Below are positions 22,589 to 33,480 of a stretch of DNA of 64,000 nucleotides, piece after piece. The notes below the pieces were generated by a model that was not told where the DNA came from, made no database searches, and saw nothing but the letters and a program-made list of their open reading frames with translations. Every line of letters starts with the position of its first letter. Position 1 is the stretch's first letter. The position numbers and the translations under genes are program-made. Source of the stretch: Nelumbo lutea (taxonomy: Eukaryota; Streptophyta; Magnoliopsida; Proteales; Nelumbonaceae); the NCBI GenBank assembly GCA_022828595.1, contig JAKGHH010000004.1, forward strand, positions 80,132,270-80,196,269, written 5' to 3'.

Positions 22589-23260
22589 TGGTACAGACGG
22601 TATATAGTATACCTTACAAAAATTTACAGGAATGAAAAGGGAACGGGTGTAGTGCGGTTCTGGACGGTGGTGGGCTGGAATATTCAGGAAGGTTGAACAA
22701 TGTCCAATCAATTTAGGGGGGAGGGAGAGGGAGAGGGAGAGGGAGAGAGGGGAGCTTGGGCAATGAAGCGATTGATTGCTTATTGGATGGTCTCGCTCTC
22801 GCTGCTCTTCTTTTTTTTCTCTGGTTTGGTTTTGCTCTGGCTCAGTCCGTCAGTCGCCCTCTCTCTCTCTCCCTCTTTCTCTTTCACAGTCTCTCTCTTC
22901 CCCCGTTTTCAAAGCGTTCGATCTCCTTGCTGGGGCTCATTTCGTCTGTTCGTTTATATACCCGCCAAAGCCAAAGAGGAGGGTTACATTAAATAAGCAC
23001 CTGGAATTGTAAATTCGCGCAAAATCTTTAAACAAAGAATCCGGATCTATATAAATACGTAACCGACACTGCTTTTCTTTGAAATAACCCCAATGCCCTT
23101 GCTTTTTTTACTGCTTAATAAGAAAAATCTGTCCTTCTCCCCGTTACAAATGAACGACACAATTTCCCCGTTTGTTTGCTTATTTCTCAACCTCCTATTC
23201 TCCTCCCCCCAATTCCAAAATGACTTAAATAGACATAAATGGAATATTTTGAGCGGCTAA
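22589..23260. promoter_or_regulatory. 5'UTR and promoter region of the C3H32-like gene
   Basis: The tract (GGGAGA)n at 22722-22750 and the CT/TC-rich stretch 22850-22925 lie directly upstream of the start codon on the gene's strand. GA/CT-rich tracts are common in plant 5' regions. No TATA box is assigned with confidence. Open frames here are low-complexity artefacts. Confidence 0.4.
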
Positions 23261-23388
23261 GGCTGCATTTGGCATTTACTTATTTGAAGTGCTTATCTTA
23301 TTTTTCTGTTAAAACCTTATTATTCATACAAGCATTTTAAGTGTAAAAAAAAGATAAATCCTTTAAATAAAGAATGCCAAATACAGCT
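23261..23388. mobile_element. PIF/Harbinger-type MITE (Tourist-like), 128 bp
   Basis: TAA flanks it exactly on both sides (23258-23260 and 23389-23391). The ends GGCTGCATTTGGCATTTACT and, in reverse complement, AGCTGTATTTGGCATTCTTT are inverted repeats. It lies about 670 bp upstream of the C3H32-like start codon. Confidence 0.75.
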
Positions 23389-23622
23389 TAAGCCCCTATG
23401 CTTGAGAGGAATTCAGATTAGCAGAACATTTTAGCTGTTTAATGGGCAGTGGAACCAAGAGGTTTCATGTCAATATCAGATTCATGGGCCCTATTGTAAA
23501 AGATATGGGCCCCATGTATTTAATACTGGCATGGAACCTTATCATTGGTTTCCACAACCTGTTGAACAACTAAACCTTGCTTGATAGTGCTTATTCGATA
23601 AATAAAGCCTTATATCTTATAC

Positions 23623-23926
23623 GATGTTTGGTATAGCTTTCATTTATTAGAAAAAATAGTGCCATATAAGCATTTACATTTATTCAAGAAAAACAGGATT
23701 TGTTTTGGTGTGTTTATCACCCAAAAAAATGCTTCCCGCAATGCCCCTATGTTGCTTCCAACGGTACTGTAACGGGGATGGGTGGAATGTGTTTACACGG
23801 AATGCATTTAAACGGTGTCAAATAACAAAAAACATATCAAAACATTTTTCGTTAATAAACATTGCCTCGACGTTTATCATTGATTCATGGAACAAACCCC
23901 AAATGGAAGCCATACCAAACACCATC
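23623..23926. mobile_element. MITE with GATGTTTGGTATAGCTT ends
   Basis: The left end GATGTTTGGTATAGCTTTCA and the reverse complement of the right end, GATGGTGTTTGGTATGGCTT, are inverted repeats. It is about 300 bp and non-coding. The target duplication is not clear. Confidence 0.5.
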
Positions 23927-25179
23927 TTAATAAGTGCTTTGAAAATATCTTCATTTTTTTCCTCAAACAGGGCTAATATGGGTATTTTGAAAATTACATG
24001 ACAGGCCAAAACGAGCCAAAAACGCAATAATCACTTTTAAAAAAGTGCTTAAAATAAGCCAAAGTTTTGTGACTTCTTAGGACATCTCAAAGGGAGAATG
24101 AATAATTGATTTTTTGACTGTACATGTAATAATGCTTGTTTGAGTCAAGTGGACGAATGGAGAATATCAACCACATTTCATAGTGATGATCATTATTGGT
24201 TTACATGAGCGACTCCATTAATATGGTCTTTAGTCAATCTAAGATAGATGTCTGTAATGTGAGCCTTTGCATTAATTTGCAAATAATGCATGTGTGTAAC
24301 TAAAGCAAAGCTCAATAAAATGATGGAAGCCCAATTGAATTAAATAAATATTTTAATTCATTGATTATATTTTAAAGGTTAAGATATTTAGATATGGTGA
24401 GATTGTTGAAATATTATGATTTAATAACTATTAGGTTATTACCTTTTAAATGCAAAATTAATGCAAATATCTATGTTATATAGTAAATATAAATGCAAGT
24501 TTGAATTTTAAATACTAATTGCAAACCCTAATATTGATAATAGTTCATGCATTGGGTTAGAATTCACAATTTTGCATTCACACGAGTCACTGCATAAACC
24601 CTAAACTAAAACCCAACCTTATTTTTTATTTAATATTTTTTTTCTTTCTGCCATTCCCAACATTTGTATTCATTCAAAGAAGAGATAATTTGTCATCTCC
24701 TTTGATAGGGATGGGAGTAGCCTTCTTAGGCTTGTCACCACACACATCATATCCCAACTCCCACCTTCGCCAACATTCTAAACACTAAGCACTCGAGCAC
24801 TACCTTCTAAATATAGAATATATATATTTTTTATTATTATTGTTTTTGCTAGGCGTGCATAAAAACATCATATATATAATATAAAACCATAATCACTGCC
24901 ATAGTGCAATTGCTAAGAAAAGCAAGCTAGGCTTGCATTTTAATCTGCAAACCCATAAGGCTTGGTGTCCGTTTGGAAGGGTTGGATTGCAGTGGCTTTT
25001 GGCTTTTTAAGATGGGTCCCATATGGACAGCTATAAGAGATGTTTGATGAAATGATTCAAACAAAAAGAAAAACCCAAATCAGCTGTTAATGGGTCATTT
25101 GAGTGCCAATTTTGGGAGGGCTTATATGTGATGGCTTCTGGCTTTCCAAGGTTAGCCCTATACAGAAAGCCACCGAGGT

Positions 25180-25578
25180 GATATTTGGCATTGGTGATGA
25201 TTTCTTGCCCATTATTCAGGAATCAGTGATTTTTTCAAAAAATTATTGTTCCGTATTATTTATGCCCTGTAATATGATTTTCGAGAAACTGGCTTTGAAT
25301 TTGTTTGGTATTGATTCTTAAGGACCGATTATTTTTGTATTAGAGTTATTATTCAATGCCATGTCATCATACAAAAAATAGAAACAGCTAGAAACTAGGC
25401 AAAAAAGTGATCCCTGAAAAGGGGTGATTTCAATAATCTGTTTTTGGTTTATTTCCTGAAAATCACCAAAATCAACCAACCAAACAAAAAATTTTAACAC
25501 GAATTCTGCTAATACTAATGTACATGTGGCTCCAACATGACAATGATTTTCAAGAAATCATCATCGATGCCAAACATC
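25180..25578. mobile_element. MITE with long inverted ends (about 28 bp)
   Basis: The left end GATATTTGGCATTGGTGATG continues ATTTCTTG. The right end in reverse complement is GATGTTTGGCATCGATGATG followed by ATTTCTTG. It is about 400 bp with no coding capacity. The target duplication is not resolved. Confidence 0.6.
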
Positions 25579-25978
25579 AACTTCAAGTTTTAACAAAAAA
25601 TCAACCTCTTTAGTCTTTAGATAGATATCGAGAATGACTCAAAGTCGCTGAACTAATTTAGCTTGACATTCAGCTCAGCCCTTCCGAACAGGCATTTATC
25701 TAGATATCGGGATTCCCTACAATATAAGCTATTTACACACTAAAAGAATGAAAATTAAGTGGTACAATGGAAACATTTCTCCATGAATTTAACATATGTA
25801 TAGTAGATATTATTAATGCGTGTTTATGCAATGTAAAAGAAAAAGTAGGGAAAGACAAAAAAAACTATACAAGGTTTGTAAAGATTTTCTTACCTTTTCC
25901 TACAAATCAAACATAAGCCTTATTAATTATTTTCTTTTGAACGGAAGGATATTCTTGTAATTTGACGATATGTTGGAC

Positions 25979-26705
25979 AATCGTTAATTTGTAATTCGCA
26001 GCGCCGGTGAGGGTTATTTTTGGTAAAACGAGCTCGATAAAGAAGAAGAAAATCACGGAAGTATATACGGACACTTAATGCTCTGACACGTCGGGTCTAA
26101 CCAACTGTATCTCGACACGTAAGTCAGAAGTTCCATGGGCCCGCTTTACGACTTACGACAATTCTCACCAGGGAAAATCTCCCGAGGTCGTTTCATTGCT
26201 CCCCTTCCGGTGGCAATCGATGGCTCGGATCTCGTTTCAAAGGACATACCAGATCTTACGCGTGTCGCCATCTCTGCTCTATAAGTCACATGGTGCAGTG
26301 GAGTAGGTGAGCAATCTCTGTGATTGGCCTTTTTCAGACTATAAATTCTAGGACCGACTGTACCCGGTCGACTCGTTGGACGCAATTGTCAGAGTAATAC
26401 GGTGGAGTTGAGCGGACACCGGCAGATACCGGTCAACTGGTGAAAAGCTGTTTGACTTGGACAAACTAGTACACGGGTGGCACTCTTCGGAGATTTTGCT
26501 GCTTCCCGTTCGCTTTCGATGATCATGCAAGTGTAAAAGGAAGCACGAGATTACATCATATCCCGATAAATCGGAGTTATATCGGGATTTGTTTTTAACA
26601 GAAGACGTGACGAAAATTTCATTATGCCTCAATAAGTCAGTAGACAATGAACACGTGCTAAGGATAAAGCCAATACGTGCTGGCATATTTATATTCTGCA
26701 TGTGT
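25979..26705. other. Locally GC-richer unique stretch without a recognised gene
   Basis: It stands out in an AT-rich neighbourhood. Open frames of 79 and 117 codons exist on the minus strand (26146-26385 and 26348-26701), but their peptides show no motif I know and they overlap each other. It could be an old exon cluster, a promoter-like CpG-containing segment or a decayed gene. Confidence 0.3.
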
Positions 26706-26715
26706 GTGCAACTGT

Positions 26716-26733
26716 ATATATATATATATATAA
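26716..26733. repeat. (TA)n microsatellite
   Basis: About nine TA units. A similar (TA)n tract of about eleven units lies at 46189-46211. Confidence 0.8.
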
Positions 26734-27067
26734 TTACTTTATTTTTTTAAATAATTCAAGTCTGATCTCTGAGCAGACAGGAAAGATAAGTTGTACCAGC
26801 TTGTTGATACACGTGGCACAATGAAATGCCAAAGAAGGGGTGAAGATAGATAATACAATATTCTCCAAAGTAGCATTTCATCTTAGGTAAGGTTCAGAAT
26901 CTCTCGCGTTTTTTCTTGGAAAAACTTTTTGGGATAAGTAAACTCCTCCAACTCTACTAGTGGCTCTCCCATGTACAGCATTCAGTTGATAGATTTGTCA
27001 TTATAGCCGTAGGATGAAGTAAAGATTTTTAGGGGTGGACTGAACGGTTAAAATCTAGTTTTCTTTA

Positions 27068-27301
27068 GATTGTATTTGATTGCAATGTAAATGATGCAAA
27101 ATTATGGTATTGTAAATGATTTGGGTGTTAATTTTGATTTACTTTTATTTCAAAATTTATTTTATTTTATTTTATTGCATTACAAATTAAGTTAAATAAG
27201 ATGTCAAGCAAAATGAAATAAAACCCAAAACAAAATTAGGCCATAATTTGCATTCTTTTCATTTTCACTATTATGCCTTTATACCGCAACCAAATGCAGC
27301 C
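27068..27301. mobile_element. PIF/Harbinger-type MITE (relative of 2026-2290)
   Basis: TTA flanks both sides (27065-27067 and 27302-27304). The ends are GATTGTATTTGATTGCAATG and, in reverse complement, GGCTGCATTTGGTTGCGGT. Interior blocks such as GATTTGGGTGTTAATTTTGA match the copy at 2026. Confidence 0.75.
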
Positions 27302-27304
27302 TTA

Positions 27305-27422
27305 GGCTCAATTGGGTAAAAATACGAATACAAATATGTATAATGCAAATACATACCAAATAATACAAAATATAAGATTTTGTACTCCACATATTTGTAT
27401 TTGTACTCTTCCACATTAAGCC
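27305..27422. mobile_element. PIF/Harbinger-type MITE of 118 bp abutting the previous one
   Basis: It is flanked by TTA at 27302-27304 and 27423-27425. The ends GGCTCAATTGGGTAAAAATA and, in reverse complement, GGCTTAATGTGGAAGAGTAC precede a shared inner ACAAATACAAATATGT. The left TTA is also the right TTA of the neighbouring MITE. Confidence 0.75.
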
Positions 27423-27802
27423 TTAGAAAAAAATGAGACTATACAACGCATGGTTTTCAAAATTGGGTCAAACTGAAAAAACCGGGAACCAATCATGATC
27501 GATCTCGTTTTCCCCAAAATCGGATATTTGCAAAAAAAACATTAATTTGGTCAATTAACTGCTGACCCGAGTGGTTGAACCATTCAAACCGTTTAATGGT
27601 TTTGATTGTTTTGTAACCAACACGGGTTGAATACTTTATCCCAAGTCTCCACTAGAACATGTCAAAAGGCCCATAACCTTACCAAATGAACCACCATCGG
27701 CATGGGAGTTGTTTTGCAATGTGGGGATATTATTTGGATTGCTTATTTTTGAAACACACCACACCACAATAAATTGGATGATTGTTATATATAATGTAAT
27801 AA

Positions 27803-27921
27803 GGCTCAGTTTAGAAGGAATACAAATGCAAATATGTAGAATGCAAAACCTTATATTTTATATTATTTTGTATGTATTTACATTATACATATTTGTATTT
27901 GTACTCCTTCCAAATTAAGCA
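27803..27921. mobile_element. PIF/Harbinger-type MITE, second copy of the 118-bp family
   Basis: TAA flanks both sides (27800-27802 and 27922-27924). It starts GGCTCAGTTTAGAAGGAATA and ends in TTTGTACTCCTTCCAAATTA plus AGCA. It aligns with 27305-27422. Confidence 0.75.
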
Positions 27922-28843
27922 TAAATTATTAGAATAAGTTTACTAACAATATCCACATCACCATGTAAAACACCTCATAAAGTGTGGTGTAGTTCAAATA
28001 GGGGTGATCATGGGCCGAGCCGGGGTCAACACATGTGATAAGGGTTATAACCCAAGCCTGGGCCCAGTCTGGCCCACGTTACAGTCCATAAAAATTAATG
28101 TATCCATCATTTAATATTTTTAAAGTCTACCCATTATTTAAATTAGTTAAATTTAATCAAAGTTTAATATATAAATAATTGCCCACAAATAAAAATAACT
28201 AATTAAACTTTAATGATTGATAAAATTTTAAATAACTAAGTAACTCGGAAAATTTTGAAACAGGACAAAAGTGATTAATGCAACCGTAAAACTTAACCAA
28301 ATTTAAAGTTAGGTAACTATAAAATTTTATTAATGTAAACTCTATTGGGGAAGTTTGAGTAATTTGTCCATTATTTAAAAGTTTTTAAAGCCTACCCAAT
28401 ATTTAAAGTTAACTAAATTTAATATAAATTAAATATAAAAATAATTGCCCATAAATAGTATTCTAATTAGTAATTAATTAAACTATAGGGATGACAAAGT
28501 AATTAAGTTAATACTTAGTGTATTTAATTTACTCATTAAAATACCAAATATGTTATTTTACTATGTAATAGTTTTAAGTAATTTTCAACCAATAATTAAT
28601 AATATTATTTAATTATGCAGTTCAATCAGGCACCAAATCGTGCAATATCAATTTCTCCCCAAAATCAATGCTTTTCCAATTTATTGTAGTCATTTGCTTT
28701 AGTTCTAACAATAGCCTTTACACGGGCCACGTCATGCCAACCCAGCACGGTCTGACCTCTACTACCAAATACTCCTTTAATTGTTGAATGGTAAAGTGTA
28801 GGAATTTAGGTGGCTATAATACTACTTTAGCCCTTGAAAGTAA

Positions 28844-28980
28844 GGCCCTATTTAAATAGACTTTTTATAAAGTACTTTTGTACTTTTGAAAGTAGAAAAG
28901 TACAAAAAAAACTTGACAAATTTTTTGTATTATGTAGTTTATACTTTTTGCTTTCATACTTTTAAAAGTCTAAAAAGGCC
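28844..28980. mobile_element. PIF/Harbinger-type MITE, 137 bp
   Basis: TAA flanks both sides (28841-28843 and 28981-28983). The ends GGCCCTATTTAAATAGACTT and, in reverse complement, GGCCTTTTTAGACTTTTAAA are inverted repeats. A degenerate relative may lie at 30400-30570. Confidence 0.7.
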
Positions 28981-29039
28981 TAAAATACTTCATGTTTTTT
29001 GGCGAATTTATGCTTTTGCTTTTCGTCACATGTGACCAT

Positions 29040-30275
29040 CAAGGATTTAATACACCCAATACGAGGTTAGCATATCCTGTGAATCGTATGTATCATAGTG
29101 ATATAGATCCATATCGGCCCGTATCGCATTGTATCGGCCTATATGCATCGATACGCAGATTCAAACTCGGATCACCAGAGCGTGCCCAAAGCCTACACCT
29201 TAAATGCAATCCTAAGCCAAAAATTCATATTTGTCCTTTATGATAATAAATAAAATAAAATAAAATAGACTTTATCAACTACTATCTCTACATGCGATTT
29301 TTTCAATCTCTATTATAAAAAAAAATTATTACATATTAAGAATAGAATAACTATTCAAAAATAGTTATATAAACTAATACAATAATATTCAAAAATAGTA
29401 TTTTATAAACTAATACAATAAATAATCTATCAAATCCATGTTTATATAAAAAGATGATTTTAATATCAAGAAAATTACACAATAAAATATTAAGAATAGA
29501 ATAACTATTTTAATACTTAAAATTTATAAATTTGCAAATGATATGCATATTAAAATTATTACATATTTTTATAATTTATTAATTAATACTTTAATTTATA
29601 TTAATAAGTAATAACAGCATGTTTATTATTTATAAAATATTTAAGACTATAACATTAAATTGAATTGATCAAATCCAATAATCTACATTTATTTCAAAAA
29701 ATTATTTTTCATATTATAAAAATTATATAAATAAAATATTAACAAAGCAATGATTGTTTTAGTAATTAAGAATTAAGAATTTTTATATGATATGTATATT
29801 ATAAATTTTATCAAATTTGATATACTTTAAGTTAATATTAGATTTTTATAATTTATTAATTAATGTTTTAATTTGTATTTGAGAATTTAATATTTAGTTG
29901 ACTTTTTGTTAATGTTAATAAATTAAAAATAATAATAATAATATTTTATATAATAGGTGCATATGTTTAGTGCTTGGACTATTGATTTATGCATTGTAAA
30001 TAAAATTATATGATAAATATGCATCTTGATGTATTAATTATAACATATTTATTCATATATATATCATTAAAATATACATTTTCTTTGTATTTATATACTA
30101 TTTTTATTATTTTGGCATTAATTTAATGATATTATTGTATTTATGGAATTTATATGTATTTTCCTAGCGCATCCATGCATTTTCATATATTTTTCATCAG
30201 TATCCATGCGTTTCCAAAGCGTATCCGTATTCGAATTGTCTGATACGATACCCGACACCAATACTTTAATCTTTG
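29040..30275. mobile_element. Non-autonomous hAT element, 1236 bp, intact ends
   Basis: The 8-bp flanks GTGACCAT (29032-29039) and GTGACCAC (30276-30283) are a target duplication with one change. The ends CAAGGATTTAATA and, in reverse complement, CAAAGATTAAAGTA form the inverted repeat. Sub-terminal regions are dense in GTATCGG/GATACG motifs; the inside is very AT-rich and non-coding. A second copy in opposite orientation is at 33183-37490. Confidence 0.8.
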
Positions 30276-31923
30276 GTGACCACCCTTTGATAAACTCATG
30301 ACCCTATCTCCACTCGCCATTACTAGAGTCGGACTGTCGTCACCAGTCTTGGACCCCGAAACCACTGAAAATCATCACCGAGAGTACAAGCGGACGTGTT
30401 TTTTCCAAACAGAAAATGGTATTGTTGTTTTATAAAGCATACTTTTCAAATTTTTTATCCATACGGTTTTCAAAGCAAAAATACTAAAATAAAAGTATTT
30501 TATGTACTTTATACTTTGATATTTTTTAAGTGTACAAAAGTATAAGTCTATCCAAAACAATGCCTACGTATTTTCATATAGAAAACAACCTTTGAATTGT
30601 CATTTTTTAAGTTTATGATGTTTTATTTACACTTCAATTGGGGTTGCAAATAGATCAAACCAAAATCAATCAAGTTATACTTAGAAAATTTAAATATGAT
30701 CATTGTGAAAAAACATTCCCATTTGAGATTGATAAATGTTTGAATTATTGACTCGCCACTAAACCACAAAACAATCCCACTTTTCTCAATATGATTTTAA
30801 ATCTTGTATTTAAAATTTCTTCATAAATAAAGATGGTTTTTCTTTATCACACATTTTTTATATGATTAAAACAAAATATTAATGAATTTCTTTGTAGCTT
30901 TTAAAATAAAATTTTTGGCATGAAGTGTTGAGAAATTTTGCCCAAAAGGTCTAACTGTTGGCCCATCACCTAACTGTTGGCCCATCACCAAATAATAAAA
31001 CAAATTCATTTTTGGGTTGATGTGGAATTGTGTATTTCATTCATAAAATCAATAAATATAATTATTGTTCACTTTATTTATTTGTTTTTAAACTTTTGCA
31101 TTATTTAAATATGATATCATGAATTTACCCATTTAACCCAGATGGCTAAATTACTTACCCACCATCAACAAGGAAAGATTGGTTTTTGGTTGTTTTTTAA
31201 AACATGAGTTTTATATTGTTAACAAGTATTGGGTATAAATCAAATGAATAGAAAGTTATTAATCAATGAAATATCTTAAATATAGGATTCAATGGGGAAT
31301 GGAAGTTAAGGCCATAAATGCAAAACTTATCGAGAGGTAATTGATCAAGATGACAAATAGTAGTTAATTCGCCTTCACAGTTAATGATGGACCAAATTCA
31401 TACATAAGGGTATTTTTGTCAATAATAGAATTCAACGAAGATGATGGGAATTAATTTCAAAAATATAAGGCTTAATGATAGGAAATTAAATAAAGTGAAA
31501 GTAGTAATTCAAATTACATTTTCTATCATCACAATTAGAGAGGGACCTAGTAAAAAACTAAGGCTATTTTGGTCAAAATTAAGCATTGGTTATCACATTT
31601 ATTTTCTCTAATATGATTAATACAAATTATTAGATATGTGCCCAATTTATTTACTTTTTTAATTATTTATATTTTAAAAAGTTTTGCTATATGTTATCAT
31701 AAGTTAACCCATTTGACCTAAATGGCTAAATTGCTTACCCACCACCATGATGGAAGCAAAGTTTCATTTTATGATCAGTTTTAAAAGCACGAGTTTTATA
31801 TTGTCAAGTCTTAGATATTAATTAGTGGTCAAATAAATGACCTATATATAGGATTCATAGAGAGCATAAAAGTTAATGCTTAAAATAAAATACTTAATAA
31901 GAGATAATTGAATGGAGTGAAAA
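30276..31923. other. AT-rich repeat-derived stretch related to the interior of the second Helitron
   Basis: Blocks near 31120-31220 and 31695-31800 repeat each other (for example GATGGCTAAATTACTTACCC and ATGGCTAAATTGCTTACCC). Reverse-complemented, they resemble the repeat units inside 39958-43318. A perfect 19-bp tandem pair (TAACTGTTGGCCCATCACC) lies at 30952-30989. I see no gene. Confidence 0.45.
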
Positions 31924-32054
31924 TGACAATAAGTGGTGGATGAGTTGGTATTTTAACCAGTTTGTTCCATCATAGAGTGGATTCGTTTCCCACATCCACT
32001 AAATTTGGGGAGAGGGTTATACTATGGTCTATATCACCAAATGCCAAAAAAAAA
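31924..32054 (+). mobile_element. tRNA-derived SINE with target-site duplication
   Basis: It is flanked by TGAATGGAGTGAAAA (31909-31923) and TGAATGAAGTGAAAA (32055-32069), 15 bp with one mismatch. An A-box-like GGATGAGTTGGTATTTTA, then GTTTGTTCCA, a B-box-like GGATTCGTTTCCC and a 3' A-run mark a pol III-type SINE. Relatives are at 41249-41390 and 57811-57935. Confidence 0.75.
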
Positions 32055-32154
32055 TGAATGAAGTGAAAACTAGTAATTCAAATTACATCTTATGGCCTCA
32101 CAATAAATAGTCAATAATAGCACATCAATGAGATAACCATGCCAATGTCTTTTA

Positions 32155-32548
32155 GGGGGTGTTCTTTTTTTGGATTTTGAGAGGGAGAAAGTTGGTCAAT
32201 GGGATTTTGGTTCGCATTGAACAAGAATCCCATGTTCATTTTTCAGATTTATGTGGGGACTAGAGAAAGTTTATTTTCCTAGGTATCACTTGTCCAAGTA
32301 AGTGATACCCATCTCATAGGTGGGTAAATAATTTTCCCACCTAGGGGGAAAGTTGTTAATACTTGAATAAGACAAAAATGCCCATTTAATAATGGATTTT
32401 AATGGTTAAAATTGACATTGCCTTATTTAAAGAGGAAATAAAAGAACATGGGTGAATGCACTTACTCAAGTAAATGTTTCTAAGGGAAAATTTACACATG
32501 TAATTACATTTACTTGGATAAGTAACTTATCGAAAAGTGAACGGGGCC
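32155..32548. mobile_element. PIF/Harbinger-type MITE (copy 2 of the GGGGGTGTTC family)
   Basis: TTA flanks both sides (32152-32154 and 32549-32551). The ends GGGGGTGTTC and, in reverse complement, GGCCCCGTTC are inverted repeats. It aligns with 847-1166 across most of its length and carries an extra block with GATACCC near 32305. Confidence 0.7.
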
Positions 32549-33438
32549 TTAATGTTAATTCAAAAACTCCAGGTAAAACAATATATAAAAAACTCAGACA
32601 AAATAAGGGAAATTCATGAACTTTTTCTTCATATTCATTTAATTTTTTTTTTCTAAACAAACTTTGGAAGGATGGATAGGGAGGGTGACCTAGTGTGGTT
32701 GTAAATTTGTGCCATTACCAAGTTGGTGAAGAACTACATCAATCTTCCTTTACCATTTGTGCATTTCTATGCGGTTGTACAATTCGAATTAAAGGCTACA
32801 AGTAGACAAAATGAAAAATGTTTGTGTTGTTTGTATATAACGGCCAAACCTACTTCTAGTAAGTATAGAAACTAATATTACAATAATCATGTTTTTAAAA
32901 AATGACATGGAAATGGAATCGTTATGGCCATCAGTTCCTAGGTCAACGGTTCAACCATCTAGTTCGAACGGATGACCCATTTTGACAACAAAAATTTAAA
33001 AATAAAAAATGCCAAAGACTGTTGAACATGTCAACGAGTTTTGGTCATGATGTTCAACCATCCAAGTCAACGCCGATTCGAAAACCATGACAAGAATTAC
33101 CACTGAATTTGACATGTTTTACATGGCTCTACCCTACCATGATCTTTCTTACAAGTAGAGTAGAACAAAGGGTCTTTGCAAACAATGATTAAAGTATCGG
33201 TATCGGGTATCATATCGGATAATTCGTATACGGATATGCTTTGGAAACACATGGATATGGACGAAAAATATGAAAATGTGTGGATATGCTAGGAAAATAC
33301 ACATAAATTCCATAAATACAACAATATCATTAATTTTAATATCAAAATAATAAAAAATAATATATAAATACATAGGAAATGTTTATTTTAGTGATATATA
33401 TGAAGAAATATATTAGAATTAATATATCAGGATGCATA

Positions 33439-33445
<7 letters not shown>

Positions 33446-33478
<33 letters not shown>
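33446..33478. repeat. (TC)n microsatellite at the Helitron 5' terminus
   Basis: About 16 CT units. The canonical Helitron start (TCTC...TATATA) probably seeded this expansion. Confidence 0.85.

Positions 33479-33480
<2 letters not shown>

Noticed and set aside
22700..23012. Three overlapping plus-strand open frames of 78-98 codons
   Set aside because: They translate a GA/CT-rich 5' region of the minus-strand gene; the peptides are Leu/Ser low-complexity.
26146..26701. Minus-strand frames of 79 and 117 codons as a gene
   Set aside because: They overlap in different frames, have no motif I recognise and no splice context; kept only as a compositional oddity.
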